From CAZRWD01 sp964603785 (GTDB lineage: Bacteria > Fermentibacterota > Fermentibacteria > Fermentibacterales > Fermentibacteraceae), in NCBI GenBank assembly GCA_964603785.1, contig CAZRWD010000001.1, forward strand, positions 186,001 to 250,000: a DNA stretch of 64,000 nucleotides, in the 5' to 3' direction. The stretch's first letter is position 1; every line of letters begins with the position of its first letter. The notes beneath the pieces are model-generated. The model searched no databases, was not told where the DNA came from, and worked only from the letters and a program-made list of their open reading frames with translations. Shown here piece by piece: positions 33,888 to 42,538 of the stretch. Made by a program: the position numbers and the translations under genes.

Positions 33888-34484
33888 ATGGTGGATATCC
33901 TGCTCCTCCTCCTCGCATCCGCACCCGCCGCGGGACCGGCTGCACCGATGCTCGAGAAGCTCGCGGGATGCGGCTTCCTCGAGGCCGGCTTCGTCCAGGT
34001 GGACTACTGGGCCCTCACCAGGGAGACCACGACGACCCGGGGCCGGATGCTGCTGTCGCAGGACGGCCGCTTCCGTCTCGACTACACCGTTCCGGACGGG
34101 CGGGTCATGGGATTCGACGGTCGCGAGGCGTACACCCTGGACCCCGTCTGCATGCAGATCCTCGTGGACGAGTCGGGGAGCCCGGGCTCGTTCACCTCGT
34201 TCCTCGAGACCGCCGGCGACGAATCCCTCGTGGCGTCCTCCTCAGCGAACGGGGACACGGTCTCCGTGTCGCTCCAGGGCGACCTGGGGGGGGGACTCTC
34301 GCTGATGGAGTTCTCCTTCCTGCTGTCCGACAGCCTGCCCAGGACCCTGCGGACGGTCGACTGCAACGGCAACTCCACCTCCTGGACCCTCTCCGACCCC
34401 CGCGTCCCCGGCGACCCCGGACCCTCGGCCTTCCTCTGCGAGCGGCCCTTCGGGTATCAGGTCGTCGGATCGGGAGACATCTGA
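33888..34484 (+). CDS. lolA: Outer-membrane lipoprotein carrier protein LolA-like
   Basis: 198 residues. After an N-terminal hydrophobic stretch (VDILLLLLASAPAAG), the protein reads LEAGFVQVDYWALTRETTTTRGRMLLSQDGRFRLDY, the usual opening strands of LolA (F-x-Q-x-y ... G-x-f ... P-g-x-f-R-w-x-Y). FDGREAYTLDPVCMQIL follows. LolA carries lipoproteins across the periplasm from the inner to the outer membrane, which fits the many lipoproteins in this window. GGAGGAGG precedes the ATG. The stop forms CTGA with the rimO start. Confidence 0.75.
   Translation: MVDILLLLLASAPAAGPAAPMLEKLAGCGFLEAGFVQVDYWALTRETTTTRGRMLLSQDGRFRLDYTVPDGRVMGFDGREAYTLDPVCMQILVDESGSPGSFTSFLETAGDESLVASSSANGDTVSVSLQGDLGGGLSLMEFSFLLSDSLPRTLRTVDCNGNSTSWTLSDPRVPGDPGPSAFLCERPFGYQVVGSGDI
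34472..34483 (+). promoter_or_regulatory. Ribosome-binding site and CTG start of rimO
   Basis: GGGAG (34472-34476) is four bases upstream of CTG 34481, whose last two bases plus the next A form the lolA stop. The next standard start, GTG 34502, is 25 bases away from this site. Confidence 0.5.
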
Positions 34485-35749
34485 AGAAGCGCCGCGCCTT
34501 CGTGATGACGCTGGGTTGCCCGAGGAACGAGGCGGACTCCGAGCGGTACGCGGGCATCCTCGCCTCCGCGGGATGGCTCCCGGCCGCATCCGCCGGTACG
34601 GCCGACCTGGTGCTGCTGAACACGTGCGCATTCATCTCGCCCGCCGTGGAGGAGTCGCTCGAGGCGATCCGGGAGGCCGTCGACTGGAAGAGCAGAAGGC
34701 CCGGCAGGAGGCTGATCCTGGCGGGGTGCCTTCCAGGGCGCTGCCCGGACGACGGCTCGGGCGGGCTGGAGGACTTCGACCTCGTCATGGGCCCTGCGGA
34801 CTTCGCCGGACTGGCACGCCACCTCGGCACCTCCCCGGTGGCGTGCGCGAGGCTCGCCCCCGGGAATCCCCCGGGAAGGTTCGTGAAGATCGCCGAGGGT
34901 TGCGGCAACGCATGCGCATTCTGCACGCTCCCCTCGATAAGGGGGCCACACAGGCCCGAGAGCGCGGATGCGGTGAGGCGCGAGACCGACCTGCTGGTGG
35001 CGCAGGGGGCGATGGAGATAGGGCTCGTGGCGCAGGACCCCTGTTCCTGGACCGAAGGCCGCATGGGGCTCCCGGATCTCCTGGACGATCTGGCCGGGAG
35101 GCATCCGGAGACATGGTTCAGGCTCTACTACCTGCACCCCGCCGGATTCGACCCGCGGCTCCTGGAGGTCATGGCCGGGCGCGCCAACATCACCCGCTAC
35201 CTCGACATCCCCGTGCAGCACGCATCGGACCGCATCCTGCGGAGGATGGGGCGGGGCTACGGGAGGGGCGATCTGGAGAGGCTCTTCGGAATGGTAGAGG
35301 ACTCGGGGATGGAGATCGCATGCCGGCTGACCGTCATAACCGGCTATCCGGGGGAGACCCGGGACGACTTCGAGGAGCTCCTCTCCATGCTCTCCGGATG
35401 CTCCTGCATGCGCAGCCTGGCGGTCTTCACATACTGGCACGAGGAGGGCACGGCGGAGCATCGCAGGGGCGAAGCCGACCACGTGCCTTCCGATGTCGCC
35501 GCGGAGAGGCTGATGGAGGTCGACTCCATCTCCGTCCAGGCGGCTGCCGCATGGGGGGACCGGCTCGCGGGGCGCAGGATCCGAACGCTCTCCGAGTCGA
35601 CCGGAGGCGGGAGGAGCGAGTTCGACGCCCCCTCGGTCGACGGATCGGTCATCTACTCCTCTCCCGTCCGGCGATGTGCATTCGTGGATGCCGAGGTTGA
35701 GGACTCCGACGGCCTGGACCTCTTCGTGCGCCCCTTCGACGGGAATTGA
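34481..35749 (+). CDS. rimO: Ribosomal protein S12 methylthiotransferase RimO
   Basis: Radical SAM enzyme that adds a methylthio group to an aspartate of ribosomal protein S12. The N-terminal MTTase domain has its three cysteines (LGCPRN, LLNTCAFI, LAGCLPG), then the radical SAM motif CGNACAFCTLP (Cx3Cx2C), IRGPHRPE, and YLDIPVQHASDRILRRMGR. A C-terminal TRAM domain ends with VRPF. A start at CTG 34481 gives LKKRRAFVMTLGCPRN, the normal family N-terminus. The only later standard starts (GTG 34502, ATG 34505) would cut into it. 422 residues, normal length. Confidence 0.92.
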   Translation: MKKRRAFVMTLGCPRNEADSERYAGILASAGWLPAASAGTADLVLLNTCAFISPAVEESLEAIREAVDWKSRRPGRRLILAGCLPGRCPDDGSGGLEDFDLVMGPADFAGLARHLGTSPVACARLAPGNPPGRFVKIAEGCGNACAFCTLPSIRGPHRPESADAVRRETDLLVAQGAMEIGLVAQDPCSWTEGRMGLPDLLDDLAGRHPETWFRLYYLHPAGFDPRLLEVMAGRANITRYLDIPVQHASDRILRRMGRGYGRGDLERLFGMVEDSGMEIACRLTVITGYPGETRDDFEELLSMLSGCSCMRSLAVFTYWHEEGTAEHRRGEADHVPSDVAAERLMEVDSISVQAAAAWGDRLAGRRIRTLSESTGGGRSEFDAPSVDGSVIYSSPVRRCAFVDAEVEDSDGLDLFVRPFDGN

Positions 35750-35829
35750 CAGAGGCCGCCGCTTGGGAGATGCTCTCAGAATCTGACACCCTTCTCCCAG
35801 ACCCCGGCCCGTGAGAACAGGAAGGTGCT

Positions 35830-36429
35830 ATGGTGTGGACTGGACTGGTGCTCGCCTCGGTGCTCCTCACAGGAGCCCCGACAAACCTCGAGATCGCCGA
35901 GGAGGCGGTAGTGGAGGCCTGCAGGCCGATCCCCGACTCGCTCCTCGCCGCCGGCATCGACGCCGTCACCCTCCAGGTCACCGGAGACCACCCGGCCGGA
36001 TGGCTGGTCATGCAGTGCGCGACCGCCGGGCTCACCGGTGCGGGCGTGGCCGTGACCTCCACGCCGTCCGAGAGGGGCGGCGGGGGCGTCACCCTCTCGA
36101 TAAACCCCATGGAGCTCTCCGTCGTCCTCGGCAGGGTGACGCGCCCCTGGCTGGTGGGCGCCAAGCGCATCGACAGGTCCGTCTCCTGCGAGCTCTTCGC
36201 GCAGGCCGTGGACTCGTCCGGGACCGTGATGCTCTCCATGAGGAGCAGCTCCTACGGCGAAGACAGGATACCCTTCTCGGACCTCGCCGATCTCCAGGGG
36301 TCGTCGGGCGAGACATGGCTCACCGGAGGGACTCCGGGAGCCGAGACCGGAAGCCTCCTGGAGCCCCTGGTGGTGACCGGCGTCGTCGCGAGCCTCATCT
36401 ATCTCTTCTACTCCAGCAGGGCCGAATGA
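35830..36429 (+). CDS. Unknown exported protein with C-terminal membrane helix
   Basis: 199 residues, not recognised. Probable signal peptide (VWTGLVLASVLLTGAP), a compact domain with AAGIDAVTLQVTGDHPAGWLVMQ and VTLSINPMELSVVLGR, and a C-terminal hydrophobic helix VVTGVVASLIYLFY ending in a basic tail. This would leave the domain in the periplasm, anchored at the inner membrane. AGGAAGG lies five bases before the ATG. Overlaps the next lipoprotein gene (ATGA), so the two are coupled. A TTGACA at 35746-35751 lies 78 bases upstream but has no convincing -10 partner. Confidence 0.55.
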   Translation: MVWTGLVLASVLLTGAPTNLEIAEEAVVEACRPIPDSLLAAGIDAVTLQVTGDHPAGWLVMQCATAGLTGAGVAVTSTPSERGGGGVTLSINPMELSVVLGRVTRPWLVGAKRIDRSVSCELFAQAVDSSGTVMLSMRSSSYGEDRIPFSDLADLQGSSGETWLTGGTPGAETGSLLEPLVVTGVVASLIYLFYSSRAE

Positions 36430-37409
36430 GCCGACCCGTCGTCCTGGCCGCAGCCTGCCTCGCCCTGGCGGGATGCGGTCCGGGTCCGGGCGGGAACGCC
36501 CTGGAGGAGGCCAGGGTCCTCCGCGGGGCCGGGCATTTCGTAGAAGCCCTGGCGCTCTACGAGGAGGCCATCGACAAGGCCCCGTCGTACGATCCGGAGC
36601 TCTGGGTGGAGTACGCGGAGACGGCCCTCCTGGCGTCGGGCGCCGAGAGGAGCCGCACCATGAGGCAGAAGGCCCTCGAGGCCCTCGTCGTGCTCGGGGC
36701 CGACACGACGATGGCGTCCGACGGCAGGCTGGGCGAGATGTGGAGGCGCCTCGCCTGGGACATGGTCAGGGACAGGGACTCGCTCCAGGCCTATTCGGCC
36801 CTCGGGAACTCCCTGGACTACCCCGGGATGACGGGCGTCTTCGAGGAGGAATGGCTCATAAGGGGAGCCTACGCCTCGAGGCACCTCTCGCAGGTGGCCG
36901 GGCTGCCCGACTCGCTCGCCCTGACGCCGGCCGCCGACAGCATCCTCGAAGCCTCGGCGGAGCTCCACCTTGTCGAGCTCTCGAGGATCCCCCTCGTGAG
37001 GACGGACCTGAGGCGCCAGGTCCTCGAGGCCGAGGCCCTGCTGCTGCCCTTCACCGACAGGGCGGTGGAGGAGCTCGAGGTTCTCACCGAGCTGGACAGG
37101 ATGGGCGGGATGGACCCGTCCCTCAGGGAGCGGAGGATGCGCCTGCTCCTCTCCGCCGCCGGGAGCGACATCGGTCGGGGCGACAACGTGATGGCCAGGG
37201 AGAGACTGCTGGAGGTCTGGAGTTCGGACTTCTCGTCGGACAGGGTCGAGGCGGCACTCCTCCTCGGCATCATGGCCGAGACGGCGGGAAGGCCCTCCGA
37301 GGCGCTCGACTGGTACAGGTCGGCCTGCGCCGCGAGCCCCGGCCTCGCCTCTCCGGCCTCCCAGGAGGCCGCCGCCCGCAGGGACTCCCTCATGTTCATC
37401 CTGAACTGA
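36426..37409 (+). CDS. TPR-containing lipoprotein
   Basis: 327 residues with lipobox LALAGC (signal peptide RPVVLAAACLALAGC). Helical repeats follow: AGHFVEALALYEEAIDKAPS and LLGIMAETAGRPSEALDWYRSACAASP are typical TPR units, with a more degenerate helical middle. It shares gene order with the next gene, a BamD-like lipoprotein, and may be a second helical component of an outer-membrane assembly complex. That is inference from position. ATG 36426 overlaps the upstream stop. Confidence 0.65.
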   Translation: MSRPVVLAAACLALAGCGPGPGGNALEEARVLRGAGHFVEALALYEEAIDKAPSYDPELWVEYAETALLASGAERSRTMRQKALEALVVLGADTTMASDGRLGEMWRRLAWDMVRDRDSLQAYSALGNSLDYPGMTGVFEEEWLIRGAYASRHLSQVAGLPDSLALTPAADSILEASAELHLVELSRIPLVRTDLRRQVLEAEALLLPFTDRAVEELEVLTELDRMGGMDPSLRERRMRLLLSAAGSDIGRGDNVMARERLLEVWSSDFSSDRVEAALLLGIMAETAGRPSEALDWYRSACAASPGLASPASQEAAARRDSLMFILN

Positions 37410-37419
37410 TTGGAGACAG

Positions 37420-38169
37420 ATGAAATCCTGGACCACCGCAGCCCTGGCCCTCTCGATCCTGGCAGCGTCCGGCTGCGGGAGGCGCTTCGACACGCTCGGC
37501 ATGGACAGAGAGGGTGTCGAGAGCGTCGCGGACCAGGCCTTCCGGGAGGGCGACTGGCGGGAGGCCGAGCTCCTGTACACCGAGCTCCTCTTCAGCTTCC
37601 CGGGAGCCGCGGACACGGATTTCTACCTCTTCAGGCTCGCCCAGGCCGAGGCCGGTCAGGGGATGTGGGTCGACGCCGACTTCCAGTTCAGGAGGGTCGT
37701 CTCCGAGTTCCCGAGGAGCGCCTGGGCCGACGACGCCCAGCTCGAACTCGCCCGTGTCGGCTGGAGGCAGCACAGGGACTACAGGAGGGATCTCACTCCC
37801 GTCCTCGGCGCTCTCGAGGAGGTGCGCACCTTCCTCTCGAGATACCCCGGCTCCGATCTCACGCCCGAAGCCCTCGCCCTCGAGGACAGCTGCCTCACCC
37901 ACCTGGCCCGGCGCTCCCTCTTCATCGGCCAGTTCTATGCCAGGCGCTCGCTCTACGACTCGGCCCTGCTCTACTACAGGGAGGCGATGGACGACTACGG
38001 CGGCAGGGGCTGCAGGGGGGAGATCCTGGTCTCGCTGGGAGAGCTCTACGAGAGGATGGGCAACAGCTACGCGGCGAGGACCAGCTACTCCAGGGCGCTG
38101 GAGGAGGACCTCTCTGGGAGCCTTCTCGAGAAGGCCTCGGAGGGTCTGGAGCGGCTCGGAGGAACGTGA
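37420..38169 (+). CDS. bamD: Outer-membrane assembly lipoprotein BamD-like
   Basis: 249 residues with lipobox ILAASGC. TPR units match BamD/YfiO: AFREGDWREAELLYTELLFSFPG, FRRVVSEFPRSAWADDAQL and IGQFYARRSLYDSALLYYREAM. The GQFYARR phrase is a strong family marker. BamD helps BamA insert outer-membrane beta-barrel proteins. Its length is normal and the lipobox fixes the start. The stop overlaps the nadD start (GTGA). Confidence 0.85.
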   Translation: MKSWTTAALALSILAASGCGRRFDTLGMDREGVESVADQAFREGDWREAELLYTELLFSFPGAADTDFYLFRLAQAEAGQGMWVDADFQFRRVVSEFPRSAWADDAQLELARVGWRQHRDYRRDLTPVLGALEEVRTFLSRYPGSDLTPEALALEDSCLTHLARRSLFIGQFYARRSLYDSALLYYREAMDDYGGRGCRGEILVSLGELYERMGNSYAARTSYSRALEEDLSGSLLEKASEGLERLGGT

Positions 38170-38747
38170 CCGGGATCCTGGGCGGCACGTTCGACCCGGT
38201 GCATCTCGGGCACCTGGCCCTGGCCGAGGAGGCCGCCTTCAGGTTCGGGCTCGAGCGCGTCCTCCTGGTGCCGTGCAGGAACCCCCCGCACAAGGCCACG
38301 GCCTCGGTGAGTCCCTTCGAGGCGAGGCTTGCGATGCTGCGTCTCGCAGTGATGGACGACCCGCTGCTCGAGGCGGCCGACCTGGAGCCGGTGCGGGGCC
38401 CCTCCTACACCTGCGTGCTCCTGCGCAGGCTCTCCGGGGAGGGCCTTAGTCCCGTCTTCGTGATGGGGACCGACACGCTTCTGGAGCTCCCCTCGTGGAT
38501 GGACTACCCGCGATTCCTGGACATGGCGCGGTTCGTCGCGGGCACCCGCCCGGGCTTCGATCCCTCCCGGGCCCTTCCCGAGGTCCTGCGGAGGGTGGAG
38601 TTGTTCGAGATGCCGGGATTGCATATTTCATCCACGGACCTGAGGGCGCGGTTCGCGGCGTCACTGCCGGTGCGCTACCTGGTTCCGGGGGCGGTTCGCG
38701 ATTACATCTCCAGGAAGGGGCTCTATGGCTGCCGAGAAGGGGGTTGA
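38166..38747 (+). CDS. nadD: Nicotinate-nucleotide adenylyltransferase
   Basis: Makes deamido-NAD from nicotinate mononucleotide and ATP. The 193-residue protein has ILGGTFDPVHLGHLALAE, which includes the HxGH adenylyltransferase motif, then PCRNPPHK, FVMGTDTLLELPSW, and the terminal ISSTDLRARFA (ISxTxxR). GTG 38166 overlaps the bamD stop. The last 23 bases overlap pilT. Confidence 0.92.
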   Translation: MTGILGGTFDPVHLGHLALAEEAAFRFGLERVLLVPCRNPPHKATASVSPFEARLAMLRLAVMDDPLLEAADLEPVRGPSYTCVLLRRLSGEGLSPVFVMGTDTLLELPSWMDYPRFLDMARFVAGTRPGFDPSRALPEVLRRVELFEMPGLHISSTDLRARFAASLPVRYLVPGAVRDYISRKGLYGCREGG

Positions 38748-39828
38748 CAGGCTGCTCTCCCTGCTCCTGGGCGAGGATGTCAGCGACATCCACTTCAAGG
38801 TGGGCAGCCCGCCGATCCTGAGGCTCTCGGGAAGCATCTCCCGGGCGGAGAACATGGGCGTGCTGCAGCCCGAGCACGTCGACCGGCTGGCCGACGAGCT
38901 GATGACCGAGGCCCAGAAGACCGTCTTCCGCGAGAGCGGCGAGATAGACCTGGCGCACTCCCTGCCCGGCAAGGCCAGGTTCCGCGTCAACATCTACCGC
39001 CAGCGCGGGAGCACGGCCATCATTATGCGCCGTATCCCGTTCGAGATCCCCAAGATAGACGATCTGGGCCTCCCGCCCATAGTCAAGAAGATCGCCCTCG
39101 AGCAGAGGGGCCTCGTCCTCGTCACGGGCGCCACCGGCAGCGGGAAGTCCACCACGCTCGCCTCGATGATCGACTTCATAAACGAGAGCGAGCACAAGCA
39201 CATAGTCACCATCGAGGACCCCATCGAGTTCCTCCACAGGGACAGGAGCTCGAGCATATGCCAGCGCGAGGTGGGAATCGACACCGAGGGCTGGGCCACA
39301 GCCCTCCGCGCGGTCTTCAGGCAGGACCCGGACGTCATCCTCATAGGCGAGATGAGGGACGCCGCCAGCGCCGCGGTGGCGATAACCGGAGCCGAGACCG
39401 GGCACCTCGTCATGAGCACGCTGCACACGTCCGACGCGCCCGAGACGGTCAACAGGATAATCGACATGTTCCCCGCGCACCAGCAGAAGCAGGTCCGGAC
39501 GCAGCTCGGGGGGCTCCTGAAGGCCGTGATCAGCCAGCGCCTCCTGCCCCACAGGGAGGGTTCCGGGCTGGTCCTGGCCGCGGAGGTCATGGTGCACACC
39601 GCCATGATCCAGAACTGCATCATAGATCCGCTGAAGACGCATCTGATCCGGGACGCGATCGAGTCCAGCGGACCGCAGTACGGCATGCAGAGCTTCGACA
39701 TGGCTCTGCTGAGACTACTCTCGCAGGGCAGCATCGACGAGGCCACCGCGCTGGCGGCCTCGACCAACCCCACCGCCCTGCAGCTCAGGCTGAAGGGCGT
39801 CGAGACGCCCTCCGACTGGAGGATGTGA
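38725..39828 (+). CDS. pilT: Type IV pilus retraction ATPase PilT-like
   Basis: 367 residues, PilT-sized. Secretion-type ATPase: GATGSGKSTT as Walker A near residues 135-144, DPDVILIGEMRD as the Walker B region, and HLVMSTLHTSDA as the His box. The N-terminal domain opens with LLSLLLGEDVSDIHFKVGSPP, typical of PilT/PilU. PilT powers pilus retraction and twitching motility. No pilB, pilC, pilQ or pilD is present in the window, so this gene is separated from the rest of the machine. It may serve the prepilin cluster at 8130-22659. Confidence 0.88.
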   Translation: MAAEKGVDRLLSLLLGEDVSDIHFKVGSPPILRLSGSISRAENMGVLQPEHVDRLADELMTEAQKTVFRESGEIDLAHSLPGKARFRVNIYRQRGSTAIIMRRIPFEIPKIDDLGLPPIVKKIALEQRGLVLVTGATGSGKSTTLASMIDFINESEHKHIVTIEDPIEFLHRDRSSSICQREVGIDTEGWATALRAVFRQDPDVILIGEMRDAASAAVAITGAETGHLVMSTLHTSDAPETVNRIIDMFPAHQQKQVRTQLGGLLKAVISQRLLPHREGSGLVLAAEVMVHTAMIQNCIIDPLKTHLIRDAIESSGPQYGMQSFDMALLRLLSQGSIDEATALAASTNPTALQLRLKGVETPSDWRM

Positions 39829-39829
39829 G

Positions 39830-40165
39830 ATGAAGACAGTCATCCTGCCCGGCGACCTGGTCCCCGCGGGGATCATGCTCGCGGTGCTGGCAGTGATCAT
39901 CGCCTGGATAGCCGCCGCCTCCGGCAGGCGCCGGGTGCTCACCGGAAACGAGGGCATGATCGGCCTGACCGGGATAGTCAGCCGCAGGAGGGGATTCAGG
40001 AACAGGTTCGTGATCGAGGTGAGGGGCGAGCTCTGGTGGTGCAGGAGCACCTCCGCCCTGGAACAGGGCATGGAGGTGGTCATCACCGGGATCTCCGGGC
40101 TCGTGCTGGAGGTCACCCCGACCGGGGAGAGGGTATCGACGCAATCCGAAGAAACCGGGAGGTAG
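39830..40165 (+). CDS. NfeD-like membrane protein
   Basis: 111 residues. One N-terminal membrane helix (IMLAVLAVIIAWIAAA), then a small OB-fold domain: GMIGLTGIVSRR ... FVIEVRGELWWCRST ... GMEVVITGISGLVLEV, the NfeD C-terminal pattern (G-x-x-G-x-v ... G-x-x-w-x-A). Such proteins are typically encoded beside a slipin/stomatin, as here. It lacks the protease domain of long NfeD proteins. Probably cotranslated with pilT and the slipin. Confidence 0.75.
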   Translation: MKTVILPGDLVPAGIMLAVLAVIIAWIAAASGRRRVLTGNEGMIGLTGIVSRRRGFRNRFVIEVRGELWWCRSTSALEQGMEVVITGISGLVLEVTPTGERVSTQSEETGR

Positions 40166-40169
40166 GGAC

Positions 40170-40907
40170 ATGCCGGGACTAGTGATTCTGCTCATAGTCT
40201 TCTTCTTCATCCTCCTCACCGCCCTCAGGGTCCTCAAGGAGTACCAGAGGGCGGTCATCTTCAGGCTCGGCAAGATCTCCGGGGTCAAGGGCCCGGGTCT
40301 GATAGTCCTCTGGCCGATCATCGACCAGATGCGCAGGGTCGACCTCCGGGTGGTCACCATGGACGTCCCGCCCCAGGACGTGATCACGAGGGACAACGTG
40401 TCCGTGAAGGTCAATGCGGTGCTCTACTTCAGGGTGCTCGACCCCGTGAAGGCGGCGATCGAGGTCGAGAACTACCACTACGCGACGAGCCAGCTTGCCC
40501 AGACCACTCTGAGGAGCGTCCTCGGCGAGGTCCACCTCGACGAGCTCCTCGCCAACCGGGAACAGATCAACTCCAAGCTGCAGAACATCCTCGACCGGAT
40601 GACCGATCCCTGGGGCATCAAGGTGACCATGGTCGAGGTCAAGCACGTCGACCTCCCCGTGGAGATGCAGAGGGTGATGGCCCGCCAGGCCGAGGCCGAG
40701 AGGGACAGGCGCGCCAAGATCATCCGCGCCGACGCCGAGTTCCAGGCCTCTGCGAAGCTGGGCGAGGCCGCCGACGTCATCTCGGCGCATCCGATAGCCC
40801 TGCAGCTCCGTTACCTCCAGACCCTCTCGGAGATCGCCGTCGAGAACAACTCGACGACCGTCTTCCCGATCCCGATCGAGCTGCTCAAGCCCTTCATCAA
40901 GATGTAG
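40170..40907 (+). CDS. Slipin (SPFH/stomatin-type) membrane protein
   Basis: 245 residues. N-terminal hydrophobic hairpin (LVILLIVFFFILLTALRV), then the SPFH domain: EYQRAVIFRLGKISGVKGPG, RRVDLRVVTMDVPPQDVITRDNVSVKV, SVLGEVHLDELLANREQIN and WGIKVTMVEVKHVDLP. A coiled-coil tail (RQAEAERDRRAKIIRADAE) completes it. Bacterial slipins form membrane rings and partner with NfeD proteins; the gene next door is that partner. Confidence 0.9.
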   Translation: MPGLVILLIVFFFILLTALRVLKEYQRAVIFRLGKISGVKGPGLIVLWPIIDQMRRVDLRVVTMDVPPQDVITRDNVSVKVNAVLYFRVLDPVKAAIEVENYHYATSQLAQTTLRSVLGEVHLDELLANREQINSKLQNILDRMTDPWGIKVTMVEVKHVDLPVEMQRVMARQAEAERDRRAKIIRADAEFQASAKLGEAADVISAHPIALQLRYLQTLSEIAVENNSTTVFPIPIELLKPFIKM

Positions 40908-40916
40908 GGCAGGACC

Positions 40917-41789
40917 TTGGACGGCTTCAGGGGCGCATGGACCGCCCTCGTGACCCCCTTCCGCAGGGGGCGGATAGACTTCGAGGCTCTCGGAAGGCTC
41001 GTGGACTTCCAGATCGAGGGGGGCATCGACGGGCTCGTGGCCTGCGGCTGCACCGGAGAGGCGGCCACTCTGGCCAGGGACGAGCACCTGGAGGTGGTGC
41101 GCTTCGTCTTCGAGAGAGCCAGGGGGCGCGTGCCGGTCATGGGCGGGAGCGGCCGTAACGACACCGCGGCCACTGTCTCGCTCTCGCGCGACGTGGCCGG
41201 TGTCGGCGTGGCCGGGCTGCTGGTCATCACCCCCTACTACAACAAGCCCACCCCGGCGGGGCAGGTGGCCCACTTCCACGCCGTGGCCGACGCCGTACGA
41301 TGTCCGGTGGTGGTCTACAACGTGCCCGGGCGGACCGGCACGAACATCCTCCCGTCCACCGTGGCCGAGATCGCCGCGCATCCGCGCATCACGGCGATCA
41401 AGGACGCGGCCGGGGCCGTGGAGAGGGTCACCGCCGTCAGGAGCCTCTGCGACATCGCCTACCTCAGCGGGGACGACCACCTTGCCCTCGCCGGGGTCGC
41501 GCTCGGAGCCTCGGGCGTGATCTCGGTCGTCGGAAACGTAGCTCCGGCTCCGCTGTCGGAGATGATCCGCCTCGCCCTGGACGGCAGGTTCGACCTCGCG
41601 AGGAGGATCAACGACAGGCTCCATCCCCTCCTGGGGGCGCTCTTCCTCGAGTCCAACCCGATACCGGTCAAGGCCGCGCTCTCGCTCATGGGGATGGTCG
41701 AGAACGAGCTCAGGCTCCCCCTGGTGCCGCTCAGCGCTGCGCTCGTGCCCGTTCTCGAGGATGCCATGGCGAGGGCCGGGGTGAGATGA
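40917..41789 (+). CDS. dapA: 4-hydroxy-tetrahydrodipicolinate synthase
   Basis: Lysine/diaminopimelate pathway enzyme condensing pyruvate with aspartate semialdehyde. The 290-residue TIM barrel has GCTGEAATL (substrate binding), LVITPYYNKPT, VYNVPGRTGTNI with the catalytic Tyr, and the Schiff-base Lys in ITAIKDAAG. TTG start with AGGA upstream. dapB follows with an ATGA overlap, so the two pathway steps are coupled. Confidence 0.95.
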   Translation: MDGFRGAWTALVTPFRRGRIDFEALGRLVDFQIEGGIDGLVACGCTGEAATLARDEHLEVVRFVFERARGRVPVMGGSGRNDTAATVSLSRDVAGVGVAGLLVITPYYNKPTPAGQVAHFHAVADAVRCPVVVYNVPGRTGTNILPSTVAEIAAHPRITAIKDAAGAVERVTAVRSLCDIAYLSGDDHLALAGVALGASGVISVVGNVAPAPLSEMIRLALDGRFDLARRINDRLHPLLGALFLESNPIPVKAALSLMGMVENELRLPLVPLSAALVPVLEDAMARAGVR

Positions 41790-42538
41790 TAGCCGCGGCC
41801 CTGTTCGGCGGCGAGGGGAGGATGGGCGCAGCGCTTCGCGGCGAGGCGGCGGACTACGGCGTCAGGATAGCGGCGGTCTACGACATCTCGCCGCCGGGCA
41901 TCCCCGGCGGGACCTCGCTGCCCCTCGACATCGACGTGGTGATAGACTTCTCGGCGGCATCGGCCTTCCAGGACCTCGACAGGCTCCTCGCGGGGAGGCC
42001 GGCCGCTCTGGTCACGGGAACCACCGGGCTGGGTCCCGCCGAGAAGAGGCTGCTCGAGAAGTGGTCCGCCGACAGGGCCGTGTTCCACTCTCCGAACATG
42101 AGCCTCGGGGTGCATCTGCTGTCCATGCTGGTGTGCGAGGCCGCAAGGCTCTCGGCCGGCAGATTCGACCTCGAGATCGTGGAGACGCACCACAGGGGCA
42201 AGGTGGACAGCCCCAGCGGGACGGCCCTCAGGCTCCTGGAGGCCTGGACCGCGGGGTCGGGCTCGGAGCTCCTGCCCGTGAACGGCAGGGCGGGCCGCGC
42301 CGGGCCGAGGAGGCCGGACGAGGCAGGGCTCCACGCCGTCCGCGGAGGCGACGTGGCCGGAGATCACGAGGTGCATCTCCTCGGTGACGGAGAACGGCTC
42401 TGTCTCTCGCACAGATCCTCCGGGAGGAGGACGTTCGCAATAGGCGCCCTGCGCGCGGCGGTCTTCGTGGCCGGCCGCGGCCCCGGGCTCTACGGGATGG
42501 ACGATCTGGCCGGATGGATGGATACGAGGGATTCGTAA
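41786..42538 (+). CDS. dapB: 4-hydroxy-tetrahydrodipicolinate reductase
   Basis: NAD(P)H-dependent enzyme after DapA. 250 residues. The N-terminal Rossmann start is IAAALFGGEGRMGAAL. The family signature is EIVETHHRGKVDSPSGTAL near residue 130 (E-x-HH-x2-K-x-DxPSGTA). The C-terminal GEHEV-like region reads GDHEVHLLGDGERLCLSHR, and FAIGALRAA follows. Both the catalytic His and Lys are kept. The last 25 bases overlap the Memo-family gene. Confidence 0.95.
   Translation: MIAAALFGGEGRMGAALRGEAADYGVRIAAVYDISPPGIPGGTSLPLDIDVVIDFSAASAFQDLDRLLAGRPAALVTGTTGLGPAEKRLLEKWSADRAVFHSPNMSLGVHLLSMLVCEAARLSAGRFDLEIVETHHRGKVDSPSGTALRLLEAWTAGSGSELLPVNGRAGRAGPRRPDEAGLHAVRGGDVAGDHEVHLLGDGERLCLSHRSSGRRTFAIGALRAAVFVAGRGPGLYGMDDLAGWMDTRDS

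Noticed and set aside
35746..35774. TTGACA overlapping the rimO stop as a promoter for the following gene
   Set aside because: The hexamer is perfect, but the bases at 16-18 spacing (GATGCT, ATGCTC) match only about half of TATAAT. Evidence is too weak to list.
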